From positions 9,706,868 to 9,770,867 of the forward strand of contig OY754331.1 of NCBI GenBank assembly GCA_963573305.1: a stretch of DNA of 64,000 nt, read 5' to 3'. A program made the translations under genes and the position numbers. The notes beneath the pieces are model-generated. The model saw only the letters and a list, made by a program, of their open reading frames with translations, was not told where the DNA came from and ran no database searches. Each line of letters begins with the position of its first letter. Within the stretch, counting starts at the first letter, position 1. Of the stretch, positions 48,621 through 60,190 are shown piece after piece. This stretch comes from Pyrrhosoma nymphula (lineage: Eukaryota > Arthropoda > Insecta > Odonata > Coenagrionidae).

Positions 48621-49885
48621 GCAGGGGGATGAGAAAAGATGCAGTGCTTTGCAGAGAGTAGGCAATTAGATCGATAGATACTATCCTAAACTCTTGTCCA
48701 ATTTCCTCTGGTGTCCTATGCTGCATTTACCAGTTTAGTCTTAAAACTTGGACTTTTAACTATGAATTACCGTGGATTATGATGTGATTCACATTTGCTT
48801 TAAACCAGTCCATGATTTTCAATATTATTTAACGCGTTTCTTCAAATTCGATGACGTGTCGGTAAAGAGTGAACTTCGGCAAAACATTAAGTTTTTCACG
48901 TTTTTAAAATTCGCCTTCCTTTAAAATCCTACCGAAAAAAACAACTAAAAAATAGAATCAAACCAAATCATTTTTTGAGCTTTCAAAATTCTCACAATTC
49001 TTAAAGAAAACTACATAAGTGAGAGGAGGATGAGAAAGGCTAAATTTATAAGTTTGGAGCGTCAATCATGAGTGTAAGAGACTGTTTAATTATATTACAG
49101 GTAATAAGATATAAAATTCAATGAAGCAATATTGATGGCTTTATGGCTAAAGATGTGGATATAAGTGTTTTTTTTTATTTCGAAATATTAGAGCGAAATG
49201 CAAAATAGATTGTTTCATAATAATTAATTTATTTCATCCTAATTGTAACAAATGGGCACGAGGTAAGACAGTGACATAGAGGAAAAAATGGGGAATGCGG
49301 GTATTATAATTAACTGAAGTAAGGAAGTCGAAGAAGAGTTGTACATCTTACGTACATGAGCCAAATATTAGGGAAAGCAAGCGGTTTGATAAGAGAGAAT
49401 GGACAGAAATAGCTCACTGCAACGTGATTGGATAATCAAAATGCGTGGATAGGATGGCATTGGGTGATAGTGTACGTGGGTGGAGGGAGGGATGAATAGG
49501 GGCTGCGGACAAGAGGTCGAGCGGTATGAGGAGATGATGCGAGGGGACGAAAGGATAAGAGGATTTTTCGAAAAAGAGGGCCACAATGGATAAGAAAGAT
49601 GAAACTTGATAAGGGGGTATTGATGGCCGAAGAGATTATGTGGTAAGGTAAGCTTTTGGATGAATGAGGGATTGCTGAAGAGGCTGATCGTAACTAAGAC
49701 TACCATCCGATCAATGGACCAAGAGGTCCGATTGAAGAGGGCACAGTACAGCACCCTAATATGGATCCTAAATTTGCGGATTCCACGCAATCATTTTGCT
49801 TAATGCTTTACTTTGACATATAAAGCTTGTTATGCAGTAAAACTATTATTTCAATCATTCTTGATGGCTACAACAATACTCTTTC
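48621..49885. other. Stretch without supported genes
   Basis: AT-rich, with a small purine-rich patch near 49.47-49.56 kb. The minus frame of 140 codons (49368-49790) is the antisense of that patch and has no domain. Confidence 0.4.
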
Positions 49886-49928
49886 TTAACCCTTCGGTAC
49901 TCGCGTCAACTTTTGGAGCAAATATGCT

Positions 49929-49950
49929 CGCGTGCCGTCTGTCAGACGCC
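49929..49950 (+). repeat. piggyBac subterminal palindromic repeat (left)
   Basis: CGCGTGCCGTCTGTCAGACG includes a perfect 13-bp palindrome, CGTCTG-T-CAGACG (49936-49948). Relatives occur at 52885-52903 and 53051-53077. Repeats at this position in piggyBac elements are typical transposase-binding sites. Confidence 0.75.
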
Positions 49951-50154
49951 AAATGTGTAAATTATAAAAAAATAAGTAATATTTTTAAAAATGCTATACA
50001 ATGCTCTTTTTTATTTATATAATCTATTAAAACTTATAAAATTGCAAATACATTATAATATAACTTATATTAAACATTTTATTCATCTGTAAATAACCAA
50101 CCCTATTTTTGATACATTCAACAGAATAAAATCACATCACGGCATTAATTACAC

Positions 50155-51900
50155 TTTTTTAACCTTGCAAACAGCCAAAATACAATGCGAATGTTCTCAA
50201 CAGATATGATGTTCACAGGAAATTCACCTATATTTTGTAATTCGATTTTTATTAAGGTCGCAAACGTAACATCTCTTTCTAATTTTCTCTTTTCCCTCCG
50301 TTTCCCTACGAATGCTTTTGGAAGTGGCTGGTCTTGACTCATTATATCCTGTTTCTTTATCTTTCTCACTAATGGATAAAGTTCTTTTTCTCAATTCCCT
50401 GGTTATTTTCACTACGTGACTGTATTTTTGTAGTTGTTTTGTGGTTAGGTGTTGCGCAAGGACTTTGATAAAATGCCTTATTTTCAGAATTGCATGGGAA
50501 CTCTGTTCATGGTTTTCAAAGTAAATTACTTGAGCATTTATTGCACCCACATTGAGATTGGTATAAAATACAGTCATTGGCCACCTTTTAGTGTTCCTTG
50601 CTACTTAGTACGTCGCACATAATTTACATACTACATCAACGCCAGATTTAGTGGCATTGTAGAATACTACGATCACTGGTTTTTTCGATTTCTCTGTTGT
50701 TTCATCGATCGTGGAATCATGATGCATAGACGACATTAAAATTACATTTTTTCTTGGCTTTAGTATGTATGACAACAATGTGCAATGCTTTTCAAAGCCA
50801 AAACAAGTTATAAATGCTTCTCGACCGCAAGAGGATGAAAAACTGGGTGGAAGCTGCCGTTTATTTTTTCTCACTACATACGTAAGGTTTGCTTTTATAA
50901 GATCTTAAATTAGCTCGTAACTGGTAAACCAATTATCAGCGGTTATAAACTGCTACTGACTGGTCTAACCATCCTTTTTACAGCATAATTGGCACTGTTA
51001 CTGACGTAAAATGAGCCTTTCAGCTGCTACACAACGTACACTTTTAAGATCCCTCTGTGTAAAATGTTTTATAGTCCGCGAGAGAAGCATATCTCAATTC
51101 CATATTTTCAAGGTTTACTCGGTATGTATTGCCTAAATCCACACCTTCCCCTGAATCTTGATAGCATCTCATCAATAGTTGCGTATTTTCCTAAAGAATA
51201 AATTTCACGGTAATTTTGATCAAATATATCAAAAACCTCTCCGACAGATGTAAGTTTATTTAATACCTTCCTTTCGCTACTAGTTGCTTTGTAATCAAAC
51301 CAAAGGTTTTGTAAAATAAATTGGACGCATTCACGACACATCACCAATCGAAAATAATCAACACCAGTTTCATCAGTAGACCACAAATCACTTGTATTCA
51401 GTTTACTATTTCTCAGAATATCTGTCATATACAGTATTCCAAGGAAAGCTTTCATTTCACTAAAATCCGTTAATTCGCGATCTCCTTCCCTTCCATAAAC
51501 ATATTTTTGAGAATAAATGAATTTATTAGTGTTTTCCAAAATAATAGCAAGCAAATTATCTGTAAAAAAAATCATCTCCGACACTCTAGTACAGTCTTAG
51601 CGGTTGTAGCACTTTCTTGCACACATGAATTTTGGACTACAATATTATGACGTTGAATCCTTACAGTAGCCACTGGTTTTTGCAATGACCACTTCGTAGT
51701 TTTGCCTTCCCGAAAACAAATTTTATACCTGATTCTTCATTGTCTTGGTCACTTTCTTCCAAACGAGTAATTTCCGTATCCGTGTTTTGCAATCATTCCT
51801 CAAGGGAATCTTCTTCATCTTCGCTTTCATAATTTACTGCAGACATTTCTGAATCTCTTGATTTCATTAAAAGACGCTGCAAATAGTTACGATCTTCCTC
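50155..51900 (-). pseudogene. piggyBac transposase (DDE_Tnp_1_7 type), frameshifted
   Basis: Reading on the minus strand: an acidic N-terminus around 51780-51880 (ESEDEEDSLEE, then a stop), then the classic core from 51584 (FFTDNLLAIILENTNKF; KAFLGILYMTD; DLWSTDE; FRLVMCRECVQFILQNLWF; IDEMLSRFRGRCGFRQYIPS), which includes the DEM aspartate of the catalytic region. After KP at 51108 the frame breaks; the next 230 bp hold stops but still show DNWFTSYELI. From 50874 the frame reopens (RKNKRQLP...FIT and the block ending VVCKLCATY), then TKRWPMTVFYTNLNVGAINA. The C-terminus keeps RCYVC, a stop, then CEHHIC and a further Cys, the cysteine-rich zinc-binding tail. Several stops and frameshifts make it inactive. 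Confidence 0.9.
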
Positions 51901-52884
51901 CCGCTAGCTAGCCGTTAGGTTTAACCGTTATTTTCGCACTATCTAAGGGACAGAAGTAAATCCAGAAGAGAAACATCATAAAAGGGAGAGTACATCTACA
52001 ACGTGATAAATATCGTAAATATATCCGTATAGATGTAAATGAAAATAAAACTTACATTTTGAGTAATGAATCAAGCTCAAGAGTTACTCGTTGTGCTACA
52101 CCGCTCTGGACTTCGTTCGCAAGTCTTACTGATGGTGAGAACATTCAGATGCTTCTTGCAATCAAAGGTCCCGCTCTGATACACCAACGGACAGAGAATG
52201 AGAGGGCGATAGCTGAAGACTAGGGTAATTATACGGAGGAACTACAAGAGTAGTATATTTGCATCTCAAAAAGAAAACAAATTGGCGCTATATCTAGAGA
52301 ACCGACTTGGTGTCTCTCCGGCTGCGATACATAGAAATGAAAAAAATAGATTACTGTATACGCGTCGGAGCGTTTCACTAACGTTGCATATCGAAAAGAA
52401 AACAAAGTCGCCGATATGGCTTCCCGACGTCATATCTATCCGGCTGTGGCAAATTGACATGGATAAGTTATGATTAAGACATCGATGAAGGCACAAGCGT
52501 TGCACATACGTAGATAGAAAACGAAGTAGCCGGGGAAATGCCGAAACGGCACGTCGCGGCGTGGTTTTTCCCAAGTAGCAATCAATTGAAATTAAACTAA
52601 GTTGCACATAAAAACATATAATGGATGGGTGGCTGAAATAAGAACTTCGAATGAAGATCTCCGGTGACATAGAGAGCAGTAATTTCTCGATATCTTTCGC
52701 GAGAAAACTAAAAATAATAAAGCCGTTAACAGCGTTAATGAAATTGGAGGAAAAACAGCGTTTTTATAAACAACAAAGCGCAGATAATCATGATTTGTAA
52801 TAAAATTAAATTAAAATCACACATTAGGACAAATGAGCATTTATTGAAAAAATATATATATTTTAAAAGTGTAACACATCTAGT

Positions 52885-52903
52885 CGCGTGGCGTCTGTCA
52901 GAC
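52885..52903 (+). repeat. piggyBac subterminal repeat (right inner)
   Basis: CGCGTGGCGTCTGTCAGAC matches the left copy at 49929-49947 with one difference and in the same orientation, so on the right side it is not a simple mirror image. Confidence 0.75.
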
Positions 52904-53091
52904 ACATTAACATTTCAAAAACAGTTGCTCGACCCCCTGCTATAAATTTAGCTGAAATGAGTTTACTGACTGGTAGAAAATTCCTAAAGGCACCTAAACT
53001 AAGAAACAATTATACGCAAATATCTGCCGAAGAAACGCAAAACAATATTGCCTGGCGTCCAGCAGACGCCTCGCGAGTAGCGGAGGGTTAA

Positions 53092-55411
53092 AACTGACTT
53101 CCTATCTTTCTTTCCTCTCAATTACAATCCATACATTTTAATCATTATGGGCAAAGATAGAATTAATTTCGCTGTCCCTCGAAATGAACATCATATTTAA
53201 AATTAAACTTATAAATATTTTACAGGTATTTCCAAATTTCAATCATTGGTTTTTCTCTGTCATTGCATTTTGCAGTCAACACAAATAGACATATATGTTT
53301 CAGCCCAGGACATATACGACCGTGTTTGATTTATCTGTTTATGGTCTGAAACAGTTTTTTTCTCTCTAGAAAATTTTAAAAAATCGTGACTTCATTTCAC
53401 CTGGACGAAGATTATTGGGAGCACTAAAACTTAACGAAAAGATTAGTTTTGTCTTCGGATATCCAACTTATCCAACTTGATCATCGGGACATTCAGTCAG
53501 TCGCGTTTAATGGTTAGTTTGGTTGCTCAAGTGAAATGAGACATTTAGAAATCGCAAAACCTTGATAGCAACATCTAATTTTTGTAGAAAATAGAGGGTG
53601 GAGAGTTGTTAGAGATGTTTTCATAAATGTCAATGAAAACATAGCAAAGAAGGAAGTGCGGCAGTTAGTTTATATAGTCGGAAAAATGGTAAATTTACGC
53701 ACGTGGGATTATGAGGAGAAATAGAAACGGGAAGAATTGTCATGCTAGATGATACGATTTAAATGTCTGTTTACTTTTAAAACGCCAATTATACGAGATC
53801 AAAAACGTATTATACCTGTAAAATATTCGAAAAAATGACGCTCTACATAGAAAAATTGTCTCGTTAAAAGTTATAATAAGTGAAATACGTTATAATTAAT
53901 TTTCAATGATAATACGCATTTATAGAAAAAGTTCAAAAGTACTCATAAAAATAAATTAATAAAGTAAGCAAAAGATGTTACCACAACGATAAATAAGTTC
54001 ACATCGCAATTTCAATTTACATGCCTACTGATGGCTTTATAAACTTCTCACTTGCAGTATTGCCGCACAAATTGTCACCAGCAGTAGAAAATCTACCGAT
54101 GGGCTGGAAAATTGCTTAATTGGAGGCTAGTTGAACGGATGATTGTGACAGTGGAATCACGAAAAGAACAGCGGGGTATCCGTGAATTTCATGAGTCTAT
54201 ACGGGACGAAACAATCAATAGCCCTTTCTCTACGTTTTTACAACATCTTCTGCCCTTAACATCGAGAAGCAATGCCTGCCGACGGCATGTATGCAAATCA
54301 ATATCATCCACTCACTTGGCACCACCAAACCTCCCCCTCGCAAGACTCCAATGATGCCCTCTCCGAAGCCTCGATTTTATTCCGAGCGCTATTTTTTGAC
54401 GATTACCCCACTTACACCCCGTGTGAACGCTAGGAGCCCTTTCACCCTTTTAAAGTTCCCTGCCTTCCATCCCACTCTGACATATCCTCCTTTTACCCAC
54501 CCTCATCCCCAGCCCTTCTGAACGCTCCATTCCAATTTCCTGAATCCTTGCCGTCAGACACCACCTTCCCCTCCCTTCCCTTCAAGCACCCACCCCACCC
54601 CCCGCCGCATATAAAAAAACGACTCTTCCCTCCCTCCGTATCCCGCCTGACATTTCAAAATGTCGATCCCCGATACCGATTCAATTCATTGCAAAATTCG
54701 ATACGCCTCAATCATTTCGTTTTTCTTTATAGCATTATAAGTACCTAATTAATTATAAAAATTATAAAAGCATCCATTCCCATTCAAATTGGGTCGGACG
54801 ACGATATCGTTATTTGAGATGTTCTTTTAAAAAGATCAACACTCCATAGCTATTAATGTTGTGATCAAAACACATCAAAGGTTGTCATACAAACGATTGG
54901 ATGACGATGTGACTCGGATTTAATGACAATATTGTTCATGATCGTCCAGGATGGTCATTCCCCTCTTTATATTCAGTGGCTTATTTGAAGAGGCTTTTGA
55001 AAATCGAGGCCAATTGAGTTACTAAAGAAAGGTGTTCTGGTAGTAAAGGGGGAGGATTATTTTGGGGATGGAGTAAGGGTGGAGAGAAACTCGGTGTCTT
55101 GATTGGCCTGCTCTTAACTCAAGGCGCCCAAATGTCAGTGTCACATCGGACGGACAGAATACTTCTCTTGAAGTGCTCTTCACCTTGCTCCTATATAGTT
55201 TTGTACTACGTTTCCCATGGAAAATTGTTGCTACTTCCTAGACTTAGAACTAGGACCCCTAAATAGATACTACTGCTTAGATTTAGAACTAGACCCCAGT
55301 AGAGATAGTCTCCAACCTAATCCCCCTTCATTACGGAAAAGATTTATCCACCTTATTATGCTGATATCCATGCTGAGTTTTGTGCTCGATTCATGGAAGC
55401 GAGTGCGAAGG
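53092..55411. other. Stretch without supported genes
   Basis: AT-rich, with a C/T-rich block at about 54.30-54.65 kb that gives Pro/Ser-rich frames (54112-54748). No domain or repeat was recognised. Confidence 0.4.
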
Positions 55412-55417
55412 AAAATA

Positions 55418-55799
55418 CCACGGATACTATATACAGGATTCGCGACTCGGCCACGAGAAGCGCTGTTTTCTGCTGTCATTTCGCGAGCTTTTTAATAGCT
55501 TCCAAATTGTCCGCATCGTAGCGCTGTAGAGAATAGGGATCTATTTAATCCCGATATTCTCGATTGTGGAAGTGAAAGTGCATGTGCCTCCTTCGAGTTA
55601 AATCGCTATAAACAATAGTTTTCCATTTGAAAGCCGGTGAGTTAAGGTTTTTAGAATTTAAGAATATCTTTCGCCACATGTTCAGTTCCCTCCCGAGTGT
55701 CAGGGCCGCGAGTGGCAGCTTAGGAAACCTAATAAAATGCTCGGGTAGTGGCAGCACTTGTTGTGCCCGACTCGAAAATCCTGTATATAGTATCCGTGG
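55418..55799. mobile_element. 382-bp MITE with 6-bp target duplication
   Basis: The ends are CCACGGATACTATATACAGG on the left and its exact complement on the right; the outer 23 bp are identical. Inverted similarity continues inward with mismatches for about 80 bp (for example GACTCGGCCACGAGAAGCGCTG against GAGTCGGGCACAACAAGTGCTG). AAAATA flanks both ends (55412-55417 and 55800-55805). There is no coding capacity. The superfamily is not determined by these features alone. Confidence 0.85.
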
Positions 55800-55805
55800 A
55801 AAATA

Positions 55806-57873
55806 CATAGCAATGTTACCGTTCGATAGAGAGAGGTTAAAATCATCGGAGACTCGAAGATTCCTGGCTCATCTCACATAAAAAGAAAATATAACCTATG
55901 TAAGGTCTTCCCGGTTAATCTTATGCAGAAACGTTCCTCGGATGTTACACCTGGTGATAGGGCCCATATCAACCGACGTTTTGAAGAATGAAGCAAAAGT
56001 TTCGAAGTCAATTGTCAATCAAACAAATGAAAGAAATATAAGACACTTGACCCCAATTGTTGGGTAGCCAACGATTTGGCTTTCCACGTGACCAAATTTA
56101 TCAGTATTCAGAAACCCTGAAGTTGAAAAACAAGTCACTCTTCGAAAAGTCGTCAGATATGGATCCTATTCACCCGGTGGGCGGTTCCAGCAGTGGGTAA
56201 TAAGATGCTCATGAAAGAACGCGGAATGGATGTTCCGGTAAGGGACATAACTATAAGACCAAGAAGTAGGTTCTCTCAATAGTTATCAAGAATGTGATCA
56301 CAATAACCGAGAAAGATTTCTGGGGGAACGTCAGCCACCACCTCTCGTTAACATGTGAACTATAAGATCCTAAAAAAGTGGAGATATTTTTAAAATTCAA
56401 TTTTTTTATTCGGATAACGTAATATTGATACTCATTTCTTCATGACTCTCACCATAAGAGTTCAAATTATTCGACGCAACTCTTTGTTTTAAGATGATAT
56501 TAATTGAACTGTACAAACAAGGATTAGGACTAGAGGAGTTAAGGTACGTAGTAGATAGCTTGAAAAATTAACACCGGAATGATGAGATCAAGAGTATGGC
56601 GGAAAATGGAGGATAAGAAAAGAAGGAATGGCACCAAGCGCTTAGAATTCAGGAAAACTCATGGCGATGAATAATTATGATTGGAACTCGTCAAAGCATT
56701 TGGAATAAATTATTGTGACACTGAAATATACATTAAATTTGAGTGATGCTTCGATTCAACTGCAATTAATTAACTATTGCTAAATCAATGCTACCTGATT
56801 CAAAATCTAAATATTTCCTGGGTAATACAAAGATAGTCCGACGTCAGATCATACCCTATGTTATCAATCAAAGCGATATCTTGCCCATAAATTTTCTTAT
56901 ATAGTATACCCACCTAATTTTAGTTTAACCAATGATAAAGCGATATGAACATATATCCTTTATGCTTCCATTGATGCGATGAACTTTTAATATGTATCCG
57001 ATCCTCTAGTTTACTTCTCTTCGCCTCAATCATGTGCAGTGAGAAAGGCACTCATTACAGAAGAGTCTTCTTCGGAGTACTTCATTCCTCGTCCACTCTT
57101 CCCTCTGTCTCCCTCGCTCTCCGTCTTCCTTACGAGAAATCTCATCCCTTCCCCTCCCGTCCTTCCCCTTGTCTTCCCCATTCCACCCAAGTGAAATACA
57201 AACCCTTCCCTCACGAGCACCGTGTATACAAACACGGCCTCAGCATCTCCAATTTTAGGATTGAATATTCCTGGTTCGGTAATGGCCCCCATATAAAGAT
57301 TCCGATGTGACGCGATCGAAAAGAGAGAGCAAGTTCCTCCACCGGAGATTGCACTTCGTAAAGAATTTCCTCCGTTGCTGTTCGGGGGCGCGTGTGGGCG
57401 GGGGGTATCAGCGGGGGGTCGGGAAAAAGGGGGTAAGGGGATTGAATAAAAAAGAAGAAAGGGGACCGCCTAAGGGTGGAAAATTTTCTGTGCAGGACGG
57501 ATAAGAAAATCACTTCATTTTTTCTCTCCGCTGGGATTGAGAGGGAGAATGTCGAATATTCTGATGTTTCCTTTTGCCGCTGTACCCTTTCCCCTGCCCT
57601 TCCCTGTTTGCGCATAGATTTTTCCAGTTCCGTATCAACTTTGGTGCGCGCTGCTATCGCAGTCACAATGCATATTTGTTTTGGCGGTTCACGTGGTGGA
57701 CGCAATAACGATACACTAGGGATAAGATTCGTCATTTTTAACCGCTGGCTCCCGGAAGCATTCCAACTTGGACTATTATTCAGGATCCATTTAAAAAGAA
57801 AGGTTAAATATGTTTTCCAGAATTGCCGCCTGTAACTATCACCACCATTTCTTTTTTCATCTCAGCAAACGAC
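55806..57873. other. Stretch without supported genes
   Basis: AT-rich to 57.0 kb, then C/T-rich at 57.06-57.2 kb and mixed. A minus frame of 174 codons (57211-57735) is open but low in recognisable structure, and it overlaps other open frames on the plus strand; I do not accept it as a gene. Confidence 0.4.
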
Positions 57874-58135
57874 CTACTTCCTTTTCATTACCCACTTACT
57901 CAACATCCTCCTCCCTATCACGGCCTTCAGCAATCCTTCGCCCCTCATTACCTCTCTACTGCAACATCCTCTGCCTACTTTTCTTGGTTGGTATGATGGG
58001 TGAGAAAGTTTCATTACCTCACCCACCAGACCAACCGGTTTCTCGTTTGCTATCTTTTTGTCCACTGCACTTTCTCCATTCTCCTCCACACCTTTCGGTC
58101 TTAGAATCCACTTCTCAGCACCATACGCTGCACTT
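57874..58135 (-). pseudogene. LINE reverse transcriptase C-terminal relic
   Basis: On the minus strand, AAYGAEKWILR (from about 58131) stands for ALYGAETWTLR. After a frame change VWRRMEKVQWTKR stands for the WRRMEKVKWTDR block. Near the end GEGLLKAVIGRRMLSKW with a basic tail stands for GDGLLK-x-VIEGRM-x-GKRGRGR. The order and spacing match the relics at 37.8, 42.5 and 59.6-60.2 kb. Frame changes and loss of the polymerase make it dead. A plus-strand Ser/Pro-rich frame over the same DNA (57810-58226) is its shadow. Confidence 0.65.
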
Positions 58136-58414
58136 CATATTTAACTCATCGCCAGCAACTTATTTACACTCTTACACAAGTTCCCCGTTATGTGCTCCTA
58201 CCTTTGCTGAACGGTTCTTTTGCTAGCGCTATTCTCTCTCCATTGTCTTTGCTATTATGCCCATTTTCCTCCATCGTCCAAGCCAAGGAACTCTACTAGT
58301 TACATTTTGTGTCTTCCTATTTTATTGAACAGCCTCTTTTTCTTGAAACTAGAAATTATAATTATTATTTAAGATAAGTAGTCATTTCAGGCGTGATATG
58401 GTGGAGTGTTATAA
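58136..58414. other. Spacer
   Basis: About 280 bp, C/T-rich at first, possibly the worn upstream part of the LINE relic. Nothing else seen. Confidence 0.4.
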
Positions 58415-58559
58415 TTAAAGCAAATTGGCAAATTTTCCACAGTTGAAACTTTTATGTGACCGGTATCGATGCACTGCATTATCACCTATTGATTATGCAG
58501 TGCATCGAAATTGGTCACATTAAAGTTTATATTGTGGAAAATTTGCCAATTTTCTTTAA
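58415..58559. repeat. 145-bp imperfect palindrome (MITE-like or hairpin precursor)
   Basis: The arms 58415-58479 and 58495-58559 pair over 65 bp with a few mismatches around a 15-base loop. The outer words are TTAAAG and CTTTAA; the arms share AAATTGGCAAATTTTCCACA and CGATGCACTGCAT. TTAA at both tips could be part of the element or a target site. It is the size of a small MITE. Confidence 0.8.
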
Positions 58560-59549
58560 CTAATTAACGTAGTTTTATTGTAAATTAGCCTCATTTTTCA
58601 TTTCCCAACCTAATTTTCTAATATATTCATTATAAAATTTGCAGACAAGGGCATCAGAATTAGATTCATGGCTTCATTCTGGCAACACGTAACTAATTTT
58701 GAGGATACCCACGGAGGACTAGCCACGGTAGTAACCTTTACGGAGTCACCCGTAAGTGCACATAGGTGCATTATTCCACAGGAGAAAAATCATTCGCCTT
58801 AACCGGGATCCCGGTTTTGGGAAAAATCAACCAAAATATTTTAAAGCTAGTCTTTGGTGATGAGCGTTGATCGAATGTACTTTCTATTTAAGGATCAGTC
58901 TTTGTCTTCAGACAGAATATTTCAGGTTTTAAAGGAAAACCCGCGATTTGGAAGACAGACGTGGGTGCAAACTATCCGAGTGGTTCTTCTATTCGCTCTT
59001 TTTGAATGGATATTTGCGAAAGAAAGCAATTCTCTTGTCCTCTATTTGTGTATAGCTAAAATTGAGAAATTCTTCTTCGTACATTCCTTTTCAAGTTGAT
59101 GTCATCTGAAGGATAAATAAGAAAATGATTGGAGACGTTTTATTGATACTTATTGCCTCCTTGTCAACAAAACAGCCTTACTTTGACCGGCAAATATTTT
59201 GAACACATGGTAAAGCAATTATGTGACTAGGCCAAAATGATGCATACAAGACAATGTGCCTCTGCTGGCCGCCAAGCCACAACTAACCAAAACTTAAAAA
59301 ACACGTTGGGTGCGTTTGACAGTGGACATTTATTTACGACGTCACGCTACAATGATGGACTCTATAAGGTTTCCCTCACATCCGGATGGTTACATGCACA
59401 TCGGCAAACTTCGCTAAAGTTTAAAGTTTGGTAAAGTTCATTTAAATTTATCAGGTAAATTGGTAAGCCTAAAATTAATGAATGAAGATGAAGGCATTAT
59501 TGAATTATTTTACTGTCACTTTCATTAAATTTTTTAGATTGGTTGACTG
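58560..59549. other. Stretch without supported genes
   Basis: An 81-codon plus frame (58854-59099) has no recognisable domain. No repeat was noticed. Confidence 0.4.
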
Positions 59550-60190
59550 CAGCCCTCGATCCTACCCTATCCAATGCTTGTTTCTTCCCTTACTCCCTGT
59601 AGTTTTTCTTTGGTCTTTGTTAGGTATAGGCATTTAACTCTTGACCTTCCTCTTTGGACCTCCTAGTTTTCTTCAGTATATTCCTACAAAAAACCCATTG
59701 TGCCTCAGAGTGTACCCAATCAATCGCGTTGGTCTTTTCTTTAGGGGGTTCCATATGGTTATTTGCTCTCCTCCTCTTCTGTATACTTCTTCGTTACTGA
59801 TTTCATCCATCCATTCGATCACATGCACCCTCCTCTAACTCCAGGTTTCAATGCTTCTTTTCTTTCCTGGTCTGCTTTTCCAATGGCCCATGTGTCCGAT
59901 CTAACGAGTTCCACTCTCCACACGAATTTTAAAACGTACGATTTCTACGTTTGTGGTCTTATTTTCATTGAACACAGTGGTTGCCTCTTCATCATGGGCG
60001 CTTTCTTAGCTTAGACTATTTTGTACTTGAAGTCCGTCGTACGTCATCCGTCCCACGTTGAGGTGCTTCCGAAGGAAGTAAAGGAATTCACTTTCTCTTA
60101 TTTCTCTCCTCTTAGAGTGACTTCTGTCTTTAGCTAATATATTTCGTGTACATACTAGGATTTTAGTTGCCTTCTTATTGATTTATATCT
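59550..60190 (-). pseudogene. LINE reverse transcriptase 3' relic, longest copy
   Basis: From about 60180 on the minus strand: INKKATKILVCTRN (the N-x-x-KT-x-x-LVC block after the palm), then SEFLYFLRKHLNVGRM (the EFVYLGS-x-x-x-x-DG-x block), a stretch equivalent to RVWSVALYG...W.IGKA..., then the IEWMDEISNEEVYRRGGEQ block and PTRLIGYTLRHNGFFVGIY with stop (IGHILRHN-x-LL-x-x-II). At least three stops and frame changes. It covers the palm end, thumb and C-terminal region of the LINE type seen at 37.8, 42.5 and 57.9 kb. A run of Thr/Ser/Phe-rich plus-strand frames over this DNA are shadows. Confidence 0.7.

Larger units (their letters stand above)
49886..53091 (-). mobile_element. piggyBac-family DNA transposon, nearly complete
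   Basis: A TTAA lies at each end (49886-49889 and 53088-53091), the piggyBac target duplication. Directly inside are matching terminal inverted repeats: CCCTTCGGTACTCGCG on the left (49890-49905) and, read inward on the minus strand, CCCTCCGCTACTCGCG on the right (53072-53087). The element is 3198 bp without the TTAA. It carries a broken transposase on the minus strand and about 1.2 kb of non-coding sequence upstream of it. Subterminal copies of a palindromic CGTCTG-CAGACG word lie near both ends. Confidence 0.92.

Noticed and set aside
52266..52670. Second gene inside the piggyBac element
   Set aside because: The 134-codon frame lies in the non-coding upstream part, has no domain and overlaps an open plus-strand frame.
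57211..57735. 174-codon minus-strand frame
   Set aside because: No recognisable domain, overlapped by open plus-strand frames, and next to C/T-rich sequence that suppresses stops.
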